A stretch of 23,865 bases of DNA from Sphingobacteriaceae bacterium. GTDB lineage: Bacteria > Bacteroidota > Bacteroidia > B-17B0 > Aurantibacillaceae. The position numbers and the translations under genes were made by a program. Below, one piece after another: positions 14,662-23,865 of this stretch. The DNA lies in contig JADJMM010000001.1 of NCBI GenBank assembly GCA_016709575.1, positions 1 through 23,865 on the forward strand, in the 5' to 3' direction. The notes beneath the pieces were generated by a model that did not search any database, was not told the DNA's origin, and worked only from the letters and a program-made list of their open reading frames with translations. The first letter of the stretch is position 1; each line of letters begins with the position of its first letter.

Positions 14662-15026
14662 TTAAAGTTTTCTTATCTTATTCAATAGTGAATTAAGTTG
14701 TTTTATCTCTTTATCTGACAAGTGTTCTATAAATCCCTCAAAATTTCTGATATCCTTATCCATTTTACTAACAAGGCTGTGTCAATAATATTCAACTTTA
14801 CGTTAATTTTTCGCCTATTTTTCTGGTCTTGCCTGCGAACTACTAAATTTTTCTCTAAAAGCCTTTCAACCAATCTTGTTATATCCGAACTTTTATCAAG
14901 CATTTGTAGCTTAATGGTAGAAACCATCATGGACTTAGGATAAACTTCGTTTAAAATTTTAAGTATGTTAAATTGCTGAGCGGTGACGTTGTATGCTTTT
15001 AAGACAACATGGTACTCCATTAGCAA
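14662..15026 (-). CDS. MarR-family transcriptional regulator (frameshift near C-terminus)
   Basis: This is a winged-helix regulator. YNVTAQQFNILKILNEVYPK, STIKLQMLDKSSDITRLVER and LLEKNLVVRRQDQKNRRKIN give the recognition helix and the wing of MarR proteins. After an indel near 14765 the dimerisation helix is DKDIRNFEGFIEHLSDKEIK, then QLNSLLNKIRKL and a TAA at 14662. It is closely similar in style to the MarR at 22701-23141. The start is uncertain: TTG at 15026 precedes CTA-ATG, and the usual N-terminal helix is partly missing upstream because of errors. It is divergent from the TetR and efflux genes and is a candidate repressor of them, with a palindrome (15071-15092) between. Confidence 0.8.
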
Positions 15027-15070
15027 ACCAATTATTTGTAAAATAGATTATTTACTAAAGCTTTTTTTAC

Positions 15071-15092
15071 TTTAAACAATTATCGTTTAAAC
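15071..15092. promoter_or_regulatory. Palindrome, possible MarR/TetR operator (copy A)
   Basis: TTTAAAC and GTTTAAA arms flank a 7-base AT-rich centre. It lies in the divergent intergenic region between the marR gene and the TetR/efflux genes, where a regulator would act on both. It agrees with copy B (22636-22657) at 17 of 22 bases. Confidence 0.45.
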
Positions 15093-15211
15093 ATCTATCT
15101 GAAAATAAATTTTAAATATATGATATACATATAGTTAAAAGAATTGTATAATAATTAATAACTCAGGAAACTATGTAATATAAAATAGTTTTCATAGTTT
15201 TGTCGCTCTTA

Positions 15212-15692
15212 ATGGAAGAAGAAGAACTAATTGAATGTCTACTTGAAAAAATATTAATGAAAACAAAAAGAATTTGAAACACATATTTAAAAATCACATA
15301 TCCAATACAGGAGATTATTCTTTTAATGGAACATTTAGCAGAAATGTTTTCCGAAATGAAACCCACACGTATTTGATGACCCAAAAATACCATCCTGTTG
15401 TTTGAAACAGTTTAAAGAATTTAAAGAAAATTTTTTGTTTCCAAATGATTGTGGAAAATTTGGAAAAGGTATTCAAGAAGGTTTATACAGGCTTACAATA
15501 AATAAAGAAATTTTAGCCAGGCTGCGCATTGAAGAAACTGAAATGGCTTTAAATCCTTTGTTATTTCATAAAGAAAAATACAAAATTGCGGATATTCAAA
15601 TTGAATTATTAGATCATTATTTACATGGCATAACTACTTTGAAAGGGCATAAACTAATAAATAAATACAGACAAATAAATGAAGACGAATAA
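15212..15692 (+). CDS. TetR/AcrR-family regulator, ligand-binding part (HTH not found, frameshifts)
   Basis: The C-terminal domain is typical of TetR-type regulators that precede efflux operons in Bacteroidota. It reads IQEIILLMEHLAEMFSEMKP, then YHPVVWKQFKEFKENFLFPN, GIQEGLYRLTINKEILARLR, IEETEMALNPLLFHKEKYKI, IQIELLDHYLHGITTLKGHK and LINKYRQINEDE. A missing G in GTTTGAAACAG (near 15403) breaks the frame before KQFKEFKEN; another indel lies near 15370. Before this, MEEEELIECLLEKI corresponds to the helix after the DNA-binding domain. No helix-turn-helix can be read further upstream in any frame, so the gene is either truncated at its N-terminus or badly damaged there. The stop is three bases before the TolC-like start. 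It would sense the efflux substrates. Confidence 0.65.
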
Positions 15693-15695
15693 TTT

Positions 15696-17040
15696 ATGAA
15701 AAATATTTCAATAATAATAATTGGCGCTGTCATCTCTTTTCAGACAATTGCTCAAACTAATAACCAGCCTGCAAAAAACCTTTCATTGAAAGAAGCAATT
15801 GAATTTGCATTAGCAAATAACTCTAGTATAAAAAATGCCGAGTTGGATATTGATGCCTCAAGGTATAAGAAAAAGGAAATAACAGGTATGGGGCTTCCTC
15901 AAATATCTTCTTCTTTTGATGTTAAAGATTATGAGAAGCTACCAACGCAATTGCTTCCTGGACAATTTTTTGGCGCACCTCCCGGAACCTACATTCCGGT
16001 GCAATTTGGCGTAAAATACAACGCTACAGGCTCGATTCAGGCTAGTCAGATTGTTTTTAATAGTGACTACATCGTTGCCTTACAATCCTCAAAGTCATTT
16101 TGGAATTGTCAGAAAAAAATTATCAGCGTTCACAAATTGAAACCAAAGCTACAGTTACTAAAGCCTATTATACCGCTTTGGTGAGTAAAGAAAGGTTGAA
16201 ATTGCTTCCAAGCTAATGTAGATCGTTTGAAAAAATTAGTTGAAGACAGCAAATCATTAAACACAAATGGTTTTGTTGAGAAAATTGATGTTACTCGTGT
16301 AACTTTGCTTATAATAATTTGCTTTCGAAAAGGAAAAAATAGAACGTTTAGTTGGGTTGACGGAAAGTGTTTTGAAATTTCAAATGGGAATGGAAATTAA
16401 ATCGCAAATTAACCTTACAGACTCCTTGCATCTTGATAATATTCCGGTATTTGATATTTCTACTTCTAGTGAATTGAATTATAAAAATCGGATTGAATAT
16501 TCTTTATTGGAATCTCAACAAAGATTAAACGAACTTGATGTGAAGAGAGGTAAATTAAGATATTTACCTTCCATATTTCTATATGGTAATTACAGTGCAC
16601 AAGCGCAACGAAACGAGTTTGACTTTTTTGACGCCAGCAAAAAATGGTATCCAATCGGAATAATTGGAGGAACTATAAATCTTCCGTTGTTCGATGGTTT
16701 TCAAAATCATTATAGATTGCAGCAATCCAAAGTTAATTTGATGAAGACGGTTAACACTATGAATAACTTAAAGAATGCTATTGATTTGGAAATTGAAACT
16801 TCTAAATCAAGCTTATTAAACGCCTTAAACACATTAAATATTCAAAAAACCAATATCGAACTTGCGAAAGAGGTTTATGATGTTGCAAAGAAAAAATACG
16901 AGCAAGGCAGCGGTTCAAGCATTGAAGTTATGAATGCGGAAACGGCATTAAAAGAGGCTCAGACCAATTATTATAATGCTTTGTACGAATATTTTACAGC
17001 AAAAGTTGACTACGAAAAGGCCACAGGTGTAATAAAATAA
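15696..17040 (+). CDS. TolC-like outer-membrane efflux channel (frameshifts)
   Basis: This is the outer-membrane exit duct of a tripartite efflux pump. A signal peptide (MKNISIIIIGAVISFQTIAQ) is followed by the family start NLSLKEAIEFALANNSSIKN. The two OEP repeats are seen: the first from 15780 with GLPQISSSFDVKDYEKLP, the second from 16480 with RIEYSLLESQQRLNELDVKR, LRYLPSIFLYGNYSAQAQ, IGGTINLPLFDGFQNHYRLQ and KYEQGSGSSIEVMNAETALK. Length after correction is about 445 residues, normal for the family. Indels at about 16095, 16205, 16300 and 16330 break the middle; the corrected middle reads ATVTKAYYTALVSKERLKLL and ANVDRLKKLVEDSKSLNTNG. It is followed after 41 bases by the adaptor gene in one operon. 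Confidence 0.9.
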
Positions 17041-17081
17041 ATTAAAGAATAAACTAAAAAAATAAAACAACTCAACTACAT

Positions 17082-18200
17082 ATGAAAAAATTAGTATTGA
17101 TAATCTTCATAACAGGATTAATAGCCTCTTGCGGATCGGGAGATAAAAAGGCCAAACTAGAAAAACTCAAGCAGCAAAGTTCTGATTTATTAGAGCAAAT
17201 AAAAAAACTTGAAGATGAGATTGCTTTAAGTGGCGATACTACGATTAGCAATATAAAAACAAAAGACATCTCCATAAAGCCCATCACTTTTGAGACCTTC
17301 AAACATTTTATAGATGTTCAAGGCCGTATAGATGGTGACGAAAATGTAACTGTTAGCGGTAAAATGGCTGGAGCTGTTGATCGCATATTAGTGAATGAAG
17401 GGGATGAGGTTTCGGAAGGACAGGTGCTTGCTGAACTTGATAATTCAGTTTTTAAGCAAAGTTTAGAGGAGCTAAAAAACGCACTTGCTTTTGCATCTGA
17501 CGTTTATGAAAAACAGAAAAATTTGTGGGATCAGAAAATTGGCATTGAAATACAATTTTTATCTGCTAAAAACAATAAGGAAAGTTTAGAGAAAAATTTC
17601 AACTCTAAAAAGAACAAATGGAGCTTTCAAAATAAAATCACCCATTAACGGGATAGTTGATGGGATTGATATAAAAATTGGTCAATCAGTAATGCCTGGT
17701 ATGCCGGCAATACGGGTGGTCAACCTTAATAAATTAAAAGCGAAAGCTGAAATTTCTGAATCCTATGCTTCAAAGGGTGAAAAAAAGGAAACGAGGGGTT
17801 GTAATTTTCTTTACCTGATTTAAATAAAGAAATTCCATCAAAAAATTTTTATACGTCTAAAGTTATAAATAATACAACCAGAACTTTTAGTGCGGAGGCA
17901 GATTTAGATTCACAAAATCAAGATTATAGGCCGAACATGATTGCTGTTCTAAAGGTTGTTGATTATCATAAGGATTCAGCGATTGTAGTTCCACTCAACC
18001 TTGTCCAACATTCAGGCACTTCTGAATATGTTTATATTGTTGGTGTCAAAAATGGAAAAGAAATTGCCATAAGAAAGGATATTACTCTTGGACAGATTTA
18101 TAAAGGCAAAGTAGAAATTATTACGGGATTAAACCTTAATGACAAATTAATAACGTCAGGTTATTTGGATTTAACTGAAGGCATGTTAATTAAATACTAA
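17082..18200 (+). CDS. RND efflux periplasmic adaptor (membrane fusion lipoprotein, frameshifts)
   Basis: The adaptor joins the RND pump to the TolC-like channel. It is a lipoprotein: MKKLVLIIFITGLIASCGSG has the lipobox LIASC. A coiled-coil segment follows (KLEKLKQQSSDLLEQIKKLE), then the lipoyl/barrel-sandwich half-motif VSGKMAGAVDRILVNEGDEV and SEGQVLAELDNSVFKQSLEE. After indels near 17605-17625 the second half-motif reads IKSPINGIVDGIDIKIGQSV and MPGMPAIRVVNLNKLKAKAE. The beta-barrel and membrane-proximal domains are in DYRPNMIAVLKVVDYHKDSA and GKVEIITGLNLNDKLITSGY. A further shift lies near 17795. The length of about 373 residues is normal. It ends 11 bases before the pump gene. Confidence 0.9.
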
Positions 18201-18211
18201 ATATTTTAATT

Positions 18212-21200
18212 GTGGAAAAGAAATTTAAAGAGTTCAAATTAACAAGTTGGTCTATTGATAATAAATCGGCCATCTATGTGCTAACCATTTTTATTACGTT
18301 AGCAGGAATGTTTTCATACAACAGTATTCCTAAGGAAAAATTCCCGGATATCGTTATCCCTACAATTTATGTAAGTACTGTTTACCCTGGTAGTTCGCCA
18401 AAGACATGGAAAATCTAGTTTGTAAACCACTTGAAAAACAGATTAAATCTATATCCGGAGTAAAGAAACTTACAAGCAATTCTGTACAGGATTTCTCTAA
18501 TATCATTGTTGAATTTAACACAGATGTAGAGGTTGCAGTAGCAAAACAAAAGGTAAAAGATGCAGTAGATAAGGCAAAAAAAGATTTGCCGAAAGACCTC
18601 CCTTCCGATCCAAGCGTGATGGAGGTAGAATTTTCAGAAATGCCGATAATGTTTGTGAACATATCAGGAGATTATGAATTAAGCCAGTTAAAAAATATGC
18701 AGATGACTTACAAGACCGAATAGAATCTCTTAAGGAGATTACAAGAGCGGATATGGTTGGAGCTTTAGAAAGGAAATTCAAATTAATGTGGACATGTACA
18801 GAATGCATGCTGCCAAACTTTCAATGACAGATATAGAAAGGGCCATTGCTTCAGAAAATTTGATTATATCCGGAGGAAGTGTTGATATGGATGAAATGGC
18901 AAGAACAATTAGTGTTTCAGGAGAGTTTTCGGATATTGATAACATAAAAAACATTGTTATTAATTCGATGGTTGGCGCACCTGTTTATTTAAAAGATGTT
19001 GCTGATGTTAAAGATGGTTTTCTGGAACAAGAAAGTTATGGTCACCTTGATAACAAAAAGGTAATTACTTTAAATATCATTAAAAGAGGTGGTGAAAACC
19101 TGATTGATGCTTCTGATAAGATTAATGACATTATAATTGAAATGAAAAAATCATCATTTCCTGAAGATTTGGTTATTAAAACAACAGGAGATCAATCGTC
19201 TCAAACCCGAACTACATTACACGATTTAATTAATACCATTATCATTGGCTTTATTCTCGTAACAATTATTCTGATGTTCTTTATGGGTGCTACCAATGCA
19301 ATTTTCGTTGGATTATCTGTACCTCTATCCATGTTTATTGCTTTTATGATTTTACCTGGTATTGGTTTTACCATGAATATGATTGTATTGTTTGCTTTTC
19401 TGCTTGGTTTAGGTATTGTGGTTGATGATGCAGTTGTTGTTATAGAAAATACGCACCGGATTTTCGATAACGGAAAAAAGAATATTGTTTCTGCGGCTAA
19501 GCAAGCGGCAGGTGAAGTGTTTCTGCCTGTATTATCCGCAACCATAACAACACTTGCGCCCTTTATACCACTTGCATTTTGGGGAGGTACTATTGGTAAA
19601 TTTATGCATTTTATGCCCGTAACAATGATTATTACATTGAGTGCATCGCTTATCGTTGCTTATATTATTAATCCGGTATTTGCAGTTAATTTTATGAAGC
19701 CACATGAAAGCACCATGGTAAAAAAGTCGTAAAAGGACTAGTTATTGCTGTTGTAATGGTAATGATTGCTTTGTTGTTTTATATAACAGGATCTCCAGGA
19801 AAAGGAAATTTTATTATTTTAATGTTACTGATTTATACTTTGTATAGTTTATTAATTGAGAAAAATGATTGCCAGGTTTCAGGAAAAACATGGCCTGCTG
19901 TTCAGAATTTATACGCACGATTTTTGAATTGGACACTTGATCGGCCATATAAAGTTGTTGGATTAACAATAGCCTTGCTTATTGGTTCTGTAATGCTTAC
20001 AGCATTAAGAAATCCTAAAGTAGTTTTTTCCTAAAGGAGATCCCAATTTATTTATGTATATGCAACCTTACCCGTTGGTACAAAAGCTTCCGCGACCGAC
20101 TCCATTGCGAAAATAATAGAAGGTAGAATATATAGGTAATTGAGAGAAAAATCCAATAGTTGAATCAGTAATTACAAACGTAGCTGTTGGTGCTTCTGAA
20201 AATAGAGATGACAGAGGGAAAGTATTCAAACAAAGCAAAGGTTGGAGTAGCATTTGTTGAATTTGGATTACGAGATGGGGTTTCAACTAAAAATATTTAG
20301 ATGAAATTAGAACTGCCGTTAAGGTATTCCGGGAGTTGAGATGTCTATTGATCAAGAACAAAGTGGGCCACCTACTGCCAAACCTATTAATATTGAAATA
20401 AGTGGTGATAAATTTGAAGATCTGTTGGCAACCTCACTTTCCCTGAAGAAAATGCTTGATTCGCTGAGATAGCGGGCGTAGAAGAACTTAATCTGACTTG
20501 CAACTAAATAAGCCTGAAATAAAAATTAATATTGACAGGGAACGAGCAAATAGAGAAGGAATATCAACTGCCTCAAATGGAATGGAACTTCGTAATGCAG
20601 TTTATGGAAAAGGAGGTTTCACGATTTAAAGATGCAAACGATGATTATCCAATCATGCTTCGTTATAATAAGTCACAGAGAAATAATATTGAAGAGTTGC
20701 AAAATCTTAAAATTACCTACCGTGACATGAATATGGGTGGAGGTGCTTATTCGTCAAATTCCGTTATCCGCTTTGCTAAAGTAGATTACACTAGCACTTA
20801 CGGAGGAATAAAAGAAAAAATCAAAAAAGAGTAAGTACTCTTTCTTCTAATGTACTTTCCGGATTTAATGCTAATAAAGTAAATGCGGCATTGCTTTCAG
20901 TTACAAAAAACTTTAAAAACTCCGCAAGGTGTAATAGTTGAATTAACAGGCGAAAAGGAGGAACAAAAGGAAGCGGCTGCTTTTATAGGACGAGCTTTGA
21001 TGATTTCCGTTTTATAATTTTATTGATATTAATTGTTCAGTTTTAATTCATTTAGTAAAACATTAATAATTCTGTCTGAAATTATTTTAAGTGTAATTAC
21101 GTTGTTCTCCTTGGCTTGGCTATTTCCAATATGGATATTCCAGTTGTAATGACTGGGATTGGAATTGTTGCTTTAGCTGGAATAGTCGTCAGGAATGGTA

Positions 21201-21560
21201 TATTACTCGTAGAAGGGGTACCGATAACCTTGTTGAGAATGGCATATCGGTTCGAGAGGTTGTTGTTGAAGGTGGACGCATAAGAATGACTCCCGTAATT
21301 TTAACTGCTACGGCTACAATATTGGGCATGATTCCACTTGCTGTAGGTTTTAATATTGATTTTGTTACCATGTTTTACAGAATGAAACCCAAAAATTTAT
21401 TTTAGGGGGTCGATTCTGTTTGCCTAAGGGTCCTTTGTCATGGACAATTATTTTCGGATTAAGTTTCGCAACTTTTATCACGTTAATATTAGTTCCTGTA
21501 ATGTATTTAAGTGCATTTAAAACCAAAGAAAAAACAAAAAAGAGTAATTTCCGGTGTTAG
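18212..21560 (+). CDS. RND-family multidrug efflux permease, AcrB-like (many frameshifts)
   Basis: This is the proton-driven inner-membrane pump, about 1,115 residues after reconstruction. The start is GTG at 18212. TM1 and the family start are NKSAIYVLTIFITLAGMFSY and NSIPKEKFPDIVIPTIYVST. The porter domain has VKDAVDKAKKDLPKDLPSDP. The TM4 proton-relay signature is LLGLGIVVDDAVVVIENTHR with the Asp pair. TM5-6 are EVFLPVLSATITTLAPFIPL. The second half has NGTDNLVENG-like residues near 21220, then GGRIRMTPVILTATATILGM and IPLAVGFNIDFVT, and ends TIIFGLSFATFITLILVPVM with TAG at 21558. At least a dozen indels occur, dense after 20030. Since conserved residues resume after each, sequence error is likelier than decay. 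Confidence 0.88.
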
Positions 21561-21602
21561 AAAAAAGAAGGTTTACGATTGCTTCAAATTAAATTTCAGT
21601 TG

Positions 21603-22029
21603 ATGAATATTCTTATCTCTCATAGACCGTTTAAAGAATATTTCAAAGCTTTATCACAAAGCTGTTACAAGTTATTTAAACGGTTTAGAAATTGATAGGG
21701 ATTATATAATACTTTTTGTTATTAAAATGAGTCGAAAAACCTGACTCAAAAAGAGATAAGTGAAATAATCCATGTTGAGAAGTCGTCACTGGTGCAAATG
21801 ATAGATTATTTAATGAAATCCGGATATGTTGAGGAATTTCAAATCCAAAGGATAGAAGGCAAAACTTTATTTATTTAACAGAAAAAGCTAACAAGGATAT
21901 TTCCTTAATAACTATGCATAAGAAAAGCCGATGAATTTTCTTTCAAGACTTGTCCCAAAAAAGAAGTTAAAGTATTTAAGCAAAGTTTTAAAATGTTATG
22001 CTAGTGAATTTAATTTAATTAAGGAATAA
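21603..22029 (+). CDS. MarR-family transcriptional regulator (frameshifts)
   Basis: This is a second winged-helix regulator, co-oriented with the efflux genes and about 43 bases after the pump stop. The N-terminus is MNILISHRPFKEYF, then after an indel KLYHKAVTSYLNGLEIDRDY. The core is NLTQKEISEIIHVEKSSLVQ and MIDYLMKSGYVEEFQ, with NPKDRRQ and YLTEKANKDISLI as the wing and the start of the dimerisation helix. The C-terminal FKMLCYASEFNLIKE ends at a TAA. It has the DNA-binding layout of MarR proteins but a sequence style different from the other two. It may feed back on the operon; the target cannot be read. Confidence 0.7.
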
Positions 22030-22700
22030 CACTTGTTCTTCAAAATATATAAAATTATGAACGTATAGTAAAAATTAGTTAAGCAAACTTGTTCTTTTAT
22101 TAATTATTGTAGATTTTTTCCTTAAATAAAATATCAGATTCAGATGGCTTTAGTAAATTTTTTGAAGGTTTTCAACGGGGAAGAATTTCAGAATTACTGA
22201 AATACAATGAGAGGCTTCATTTCTTACTTTCTGTCATACACAGATTTTGCCATTTCTAAAAAAGTGAAGCCCAGATTCTAAAAAAAGAATGTCTCCGGCC
22301 GTTATTATATCACATATTCTGTCGCGACAATCCCATATATTCTCCTAATTTTTATAGGCTAAATTTGAAAACATTTAGCAAGGTAAATTTATGTACGTTG
22401 CAATTATAATTTGAGCATATCGCTATATCATCAAAATAATCTACGAGAAGGTCGGGCTTGATTAAACTGGTTTCATAAATCAAACGAATTAAATCAGTTC
22501 AGTTTCAGGTTGATGTAAATTTCGTTTATGGGGGAATTATTTTTTGGATGTTATTTTCTTTAACAATTTCCCTTGCAATTTCTTTTGACATTGAATCACA
22601 ATCTAAATTAATATACTTTAAAGTAGTAAATAACCGTTAAACAATATATGTTTAAACAAATAAATTTTCATTACATGAAAAATAAAAAGGTTTTAAGGAC
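22030..22700 (-). other. Poorly readable region with traces of a minus-strand gene
   Basis: No complete gene can be read. On the minus strand from an ATG at 22671, MKIYLFKHILFNGYLLL, then in a shifted frame KYINLDCDSMSKEIAREIVK and ENNIQKIIP, then LIYETSLIKPDLLVDYFDDI and SNYNCNVHKFTLLNVFKFSL, look like one protein broken by several indels. No family is recognised. A 10-base direct repeat ACTTGTTCTT occurs near 22031 and 22088. The palindrome at 22636-22657 lies within this stretch. Confidence 0.35.
22636..22657. promoter_or_regulatory. Palindrome similar to the efflux-region operator candidate (copy B)
   Basis: GTTAAAC and GTTTAAAC arms flank an AT-rich centre; both copies share AAACAAT and GTTTAAAC at the same spacing. 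It lies downstream of the minus-strand marR gene and near the start of the unreadable gene, so its target is unclear. In AT-rich DNA chance is possible. Confidence 0.3.
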
Positions 22701-23141
22701 TTAAATTACAGTCTTATCTAAAAGTTCATTTAGTTTCTTCAGGTCTGTTTCATTTAAATGCGAGAGAATATTATCGATTTAAATCAACTAAATCCCATTT
22801 TCTCTGAAGGCTCAACCCTTTTTTGTTATTTTAATCTCAGCAACTCGCCTATCACTTATACTGTTTTTTCTTTCGGCTAATTGCTTAATAATTAGCCGGT
22901 CAATTATTCTTGTTATGTCCGAATTTTTATCAAGCATTCTTTCCTTTATTGTTCCAATTGAAGCTGTTTCAGGAAATTGTCCTCGAAGTATTCGTAGAAT
23001 ATTATATTGCTGACCTGTTAATTTGTATTCAGAAAGCAAATCCTGAAACTTTGAAAAAAGAGAGCTGTTAGTGTAATAAATATTTATAATCGTCTTTTGA
23101 AATTCACTCCTGAATTTGCTTTGCTTAATTTCTTCCTTCAT
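22701..23141 (-). CDS. MarR-family transcriptional regulator (frameshift near C-terminus)
   Basis: The N-terminus is intact: MKEEIKQSKFRSEFQKTIIN, LFSKFQDLLSEYKLTGQQYN and ILRILRGQFPETASIGTIKE form the dimerisation helices and first DNA-binding helices. RMLDKNSDITRIIDRLIIKQ is the recognition helix, and LAERKNSISDRRVAEIKITK the wing with the conserved S/D-R-R. After indels between 22745 and 22815 the last helix is DNILSHLNETDLKKLNELLD, then KTVI and TAA at 22701. It closely resembles the MarR at 14662 in the segment ITRL/IIDRL and in the M-L-D-K-x-S-D-I-T motif, so the two are probably paralogues. The target is unknown. Confidence 0.85.
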
Positions 23142-23185
23142 ATTTATAAAATTATATATTCATAAGTAAATTACCTAATTAAATA

Positions 23186-23488
23186 TTATTGTTCCCACAA
23201 CAAACCAAATATATGCCAAAACGCTATTGTCTTATTTTTATTTTGTTTAAGAATACTTGGAAAAATCCTATTTTGAATACTCTTCCCTGATGAAATAATT
23301 TCCGGAATTTTTATCAATATCCAGCCTTTTAAGGATATCCGAAATAATAATTTCTTCAGTAGTATCATTAGCACGTATCTTTCTATATAGAACCCCAAAT
23401 CCGCCAATTGGTAGTTTCAGAAAATTTGCTTTGATGCTTTTGGAGCATCGTTTTTAGTTCGACAATAATATAACTGAATGTCTTTCAT
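23186..23488 (-). CDS. Unknown protein, about 100 residues (frameshifts)
   Basis: From an ATG at 23488: MKDIQLYYCRTKNDAPKASK, then after a shift LKLPIGGFGVLYRKIRANDT, TEEIIISDILKRLDIDKNSG and NYFIREEYSK. A TAG there is bypassed in another frame giving NRIFPSILKQNKNKTIAFWH and IFGLLWEQ with a TAA at 23186. The ATG overlaps a TGA of an upstream frame as ATGA, which suggests an operon. The chain is soluble with a mixed fold; I do not recognise a family. The many corrections needed make the exact protein uncertain. Confidence 0.35.
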
Positions 23489-23865
23489 CCTTTAATGTTA
23501 ATACTAATTTTTGTATTCATTTTCAAAAAGTATTGGAGGGCCGGTATTGCAGACAATATTTAAATGGCTTCTTTGTGGAACAGCAAACTATTCTGAAAAT
23601 CAAACTGCAGCCTTTCAGCCCATATATTTACTTCAATGATACCACCTCATAATCTTTTAACCTATACGGAGCCCCTGTTGCTAAACGCTGGAAGCATTTC
23701 TTCAAAAGTGTGTTCAATATTTTCATCCTCATTCGTAGGCAGAGACTTCTTTATATTAAAGGCACACTTAATGATCAGGGGTGGGGGCGAAAGCCATCAA
23801 GCCTAATTTATTTTTTTTCGTAATTGACTATGCTTTTTGTATATCTCGTTTGTCAATTGTTGTTT
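23489..23865 (-). other. Degraded or error-rich minus-strand coding traces
   Basis: Short open pieces on the minus strand such as DENIEHTFEEMLPAFSNRGS, VNIWAERLQFDFQNSLLFHK and CNTGPPILFENEYKN look protein-like but lie in different frames. No family, start or end can be given. The window ends here. Confidence 0.3.

Noticed and set aside
19201..19545. A minus-strand 114-codon frame inside the RND pump gene
   Set aside because: It is antisense to the well supported TM4-TM5 region of the pump.
15696..21560. Efflux genes as pseudogenes
   Set aside because: Breaks are single-base, conserved motifs are all present, and the same error type affects the unrelated operon to the left.
21627..21683. 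Inverted repeat CCGTTTAAA/TTTAAACGG
   Set aside because: The arms are about 40 bases apart inside the marR coding sequence; no structure or shared position with the operator candidates.
1..23865. Stop-codon reassignment or programmed frameshifting as explanation of the broken genes
   Set aside because: Breaks shift the frame at different contexts in every gene, and TAA, TAG and TGA all serve as normal stops.
1..23865. CRISPR arrays, tRNAs, rRNAs, transposons
   Set aside because: No regularly spaced repeats, no cloverleaf or rRNA-like sequence, and no transposase motifs were seen by eye.

Overview
The window looks like part of a Bacteroidota (Flavobacteriia- or Cytophagia-like) genome. The DNA is AT-rich, ribosome-binding sites are mostly weak, and the TetR-TolC-adaptor-RND cluster and MarR proteins have sequence styles typical of that phylum. 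No tRNA, rRNA, CRISPR array, transposase or integrase was seen. Almost every gene is broken by one or more 1-2 base indels, often in homopolymers, while the protein family resumes in another frame. I read this as uncorrected long-read or low-coverage sequence error rather than mass pseudogenisation. I therefore reconstructed genes across the shifts; gene ends are more reliable than the exact internal residues.

Positions 1-14317 form one long minus-strand gene train that looks like a virus or virus-derived element. Transcription starts near 14320 and runs leftward. In order it holds: small early genes (13878-14317, a tiny ORF, an HTH protein at 13499-13712, an unknown at 12962-13486); membrane proteins (12750-12935; a LEA14-like protein at 12259-12750); a transglutaminase-fold protein with a Gly/Ser/Glu-rich tail (10538-12257); a glycine-zipper membrane protein (9911-10495); a candidate major virion protein (9133-9853) followed by a strong terminator hairpin; three small beta-rich proteins (7748-9027); a coiled-coil protein (6882-7746); a 60-residue protein; a membrane-anchored protein with annexin-like repeats (5889-6579); a lysis block (amidase, L,D-transpeptidase-fold enzyme, holin-like protein, candidate unimolecular spanin, 3776-5844); a small membrane protein; and a fibre-like protein (3018-3578) with a second terminator hairpin. 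Beyond that lie a JAB/RadC domain fused in frame to a cytosine-C5 methyltransferase, an adenine-N6 methyltransferase, and the start of a further gene cut by the window edge. No terminase, portal, tail tape measure or sheath gene is visible. Many small membrane proteins sit beside a complete lysis set, so a tailless, possibly membrane-containing virus is a reasonable inference, but it is not proven: no packaging ATPase and no certain capsid protein were recognised.

Positions 14318-14661 are a gene-poor junction. From 14662 to 23141 lies a chromosomal-type multidrug efflux region. A minus-strand MarR gene is followed by plus-strand genes for a TetR-type regulator (only the ligand-binding part is recognisable), a TolC-like outer-membrane channel, a periplasmic adaptor lipoprotein and an RND inner-membrane pump, which together form a tripartite efflux system. 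A second MarR gene follows on the plus strand and a third on the minus strand. Two similar palindromes (15071-15092 and 22636-22657) may be operators. The last 700 bases contain poorly readable minus-strand coding sequence of unknown function. Indel density increases from about 20 kb to the right end.
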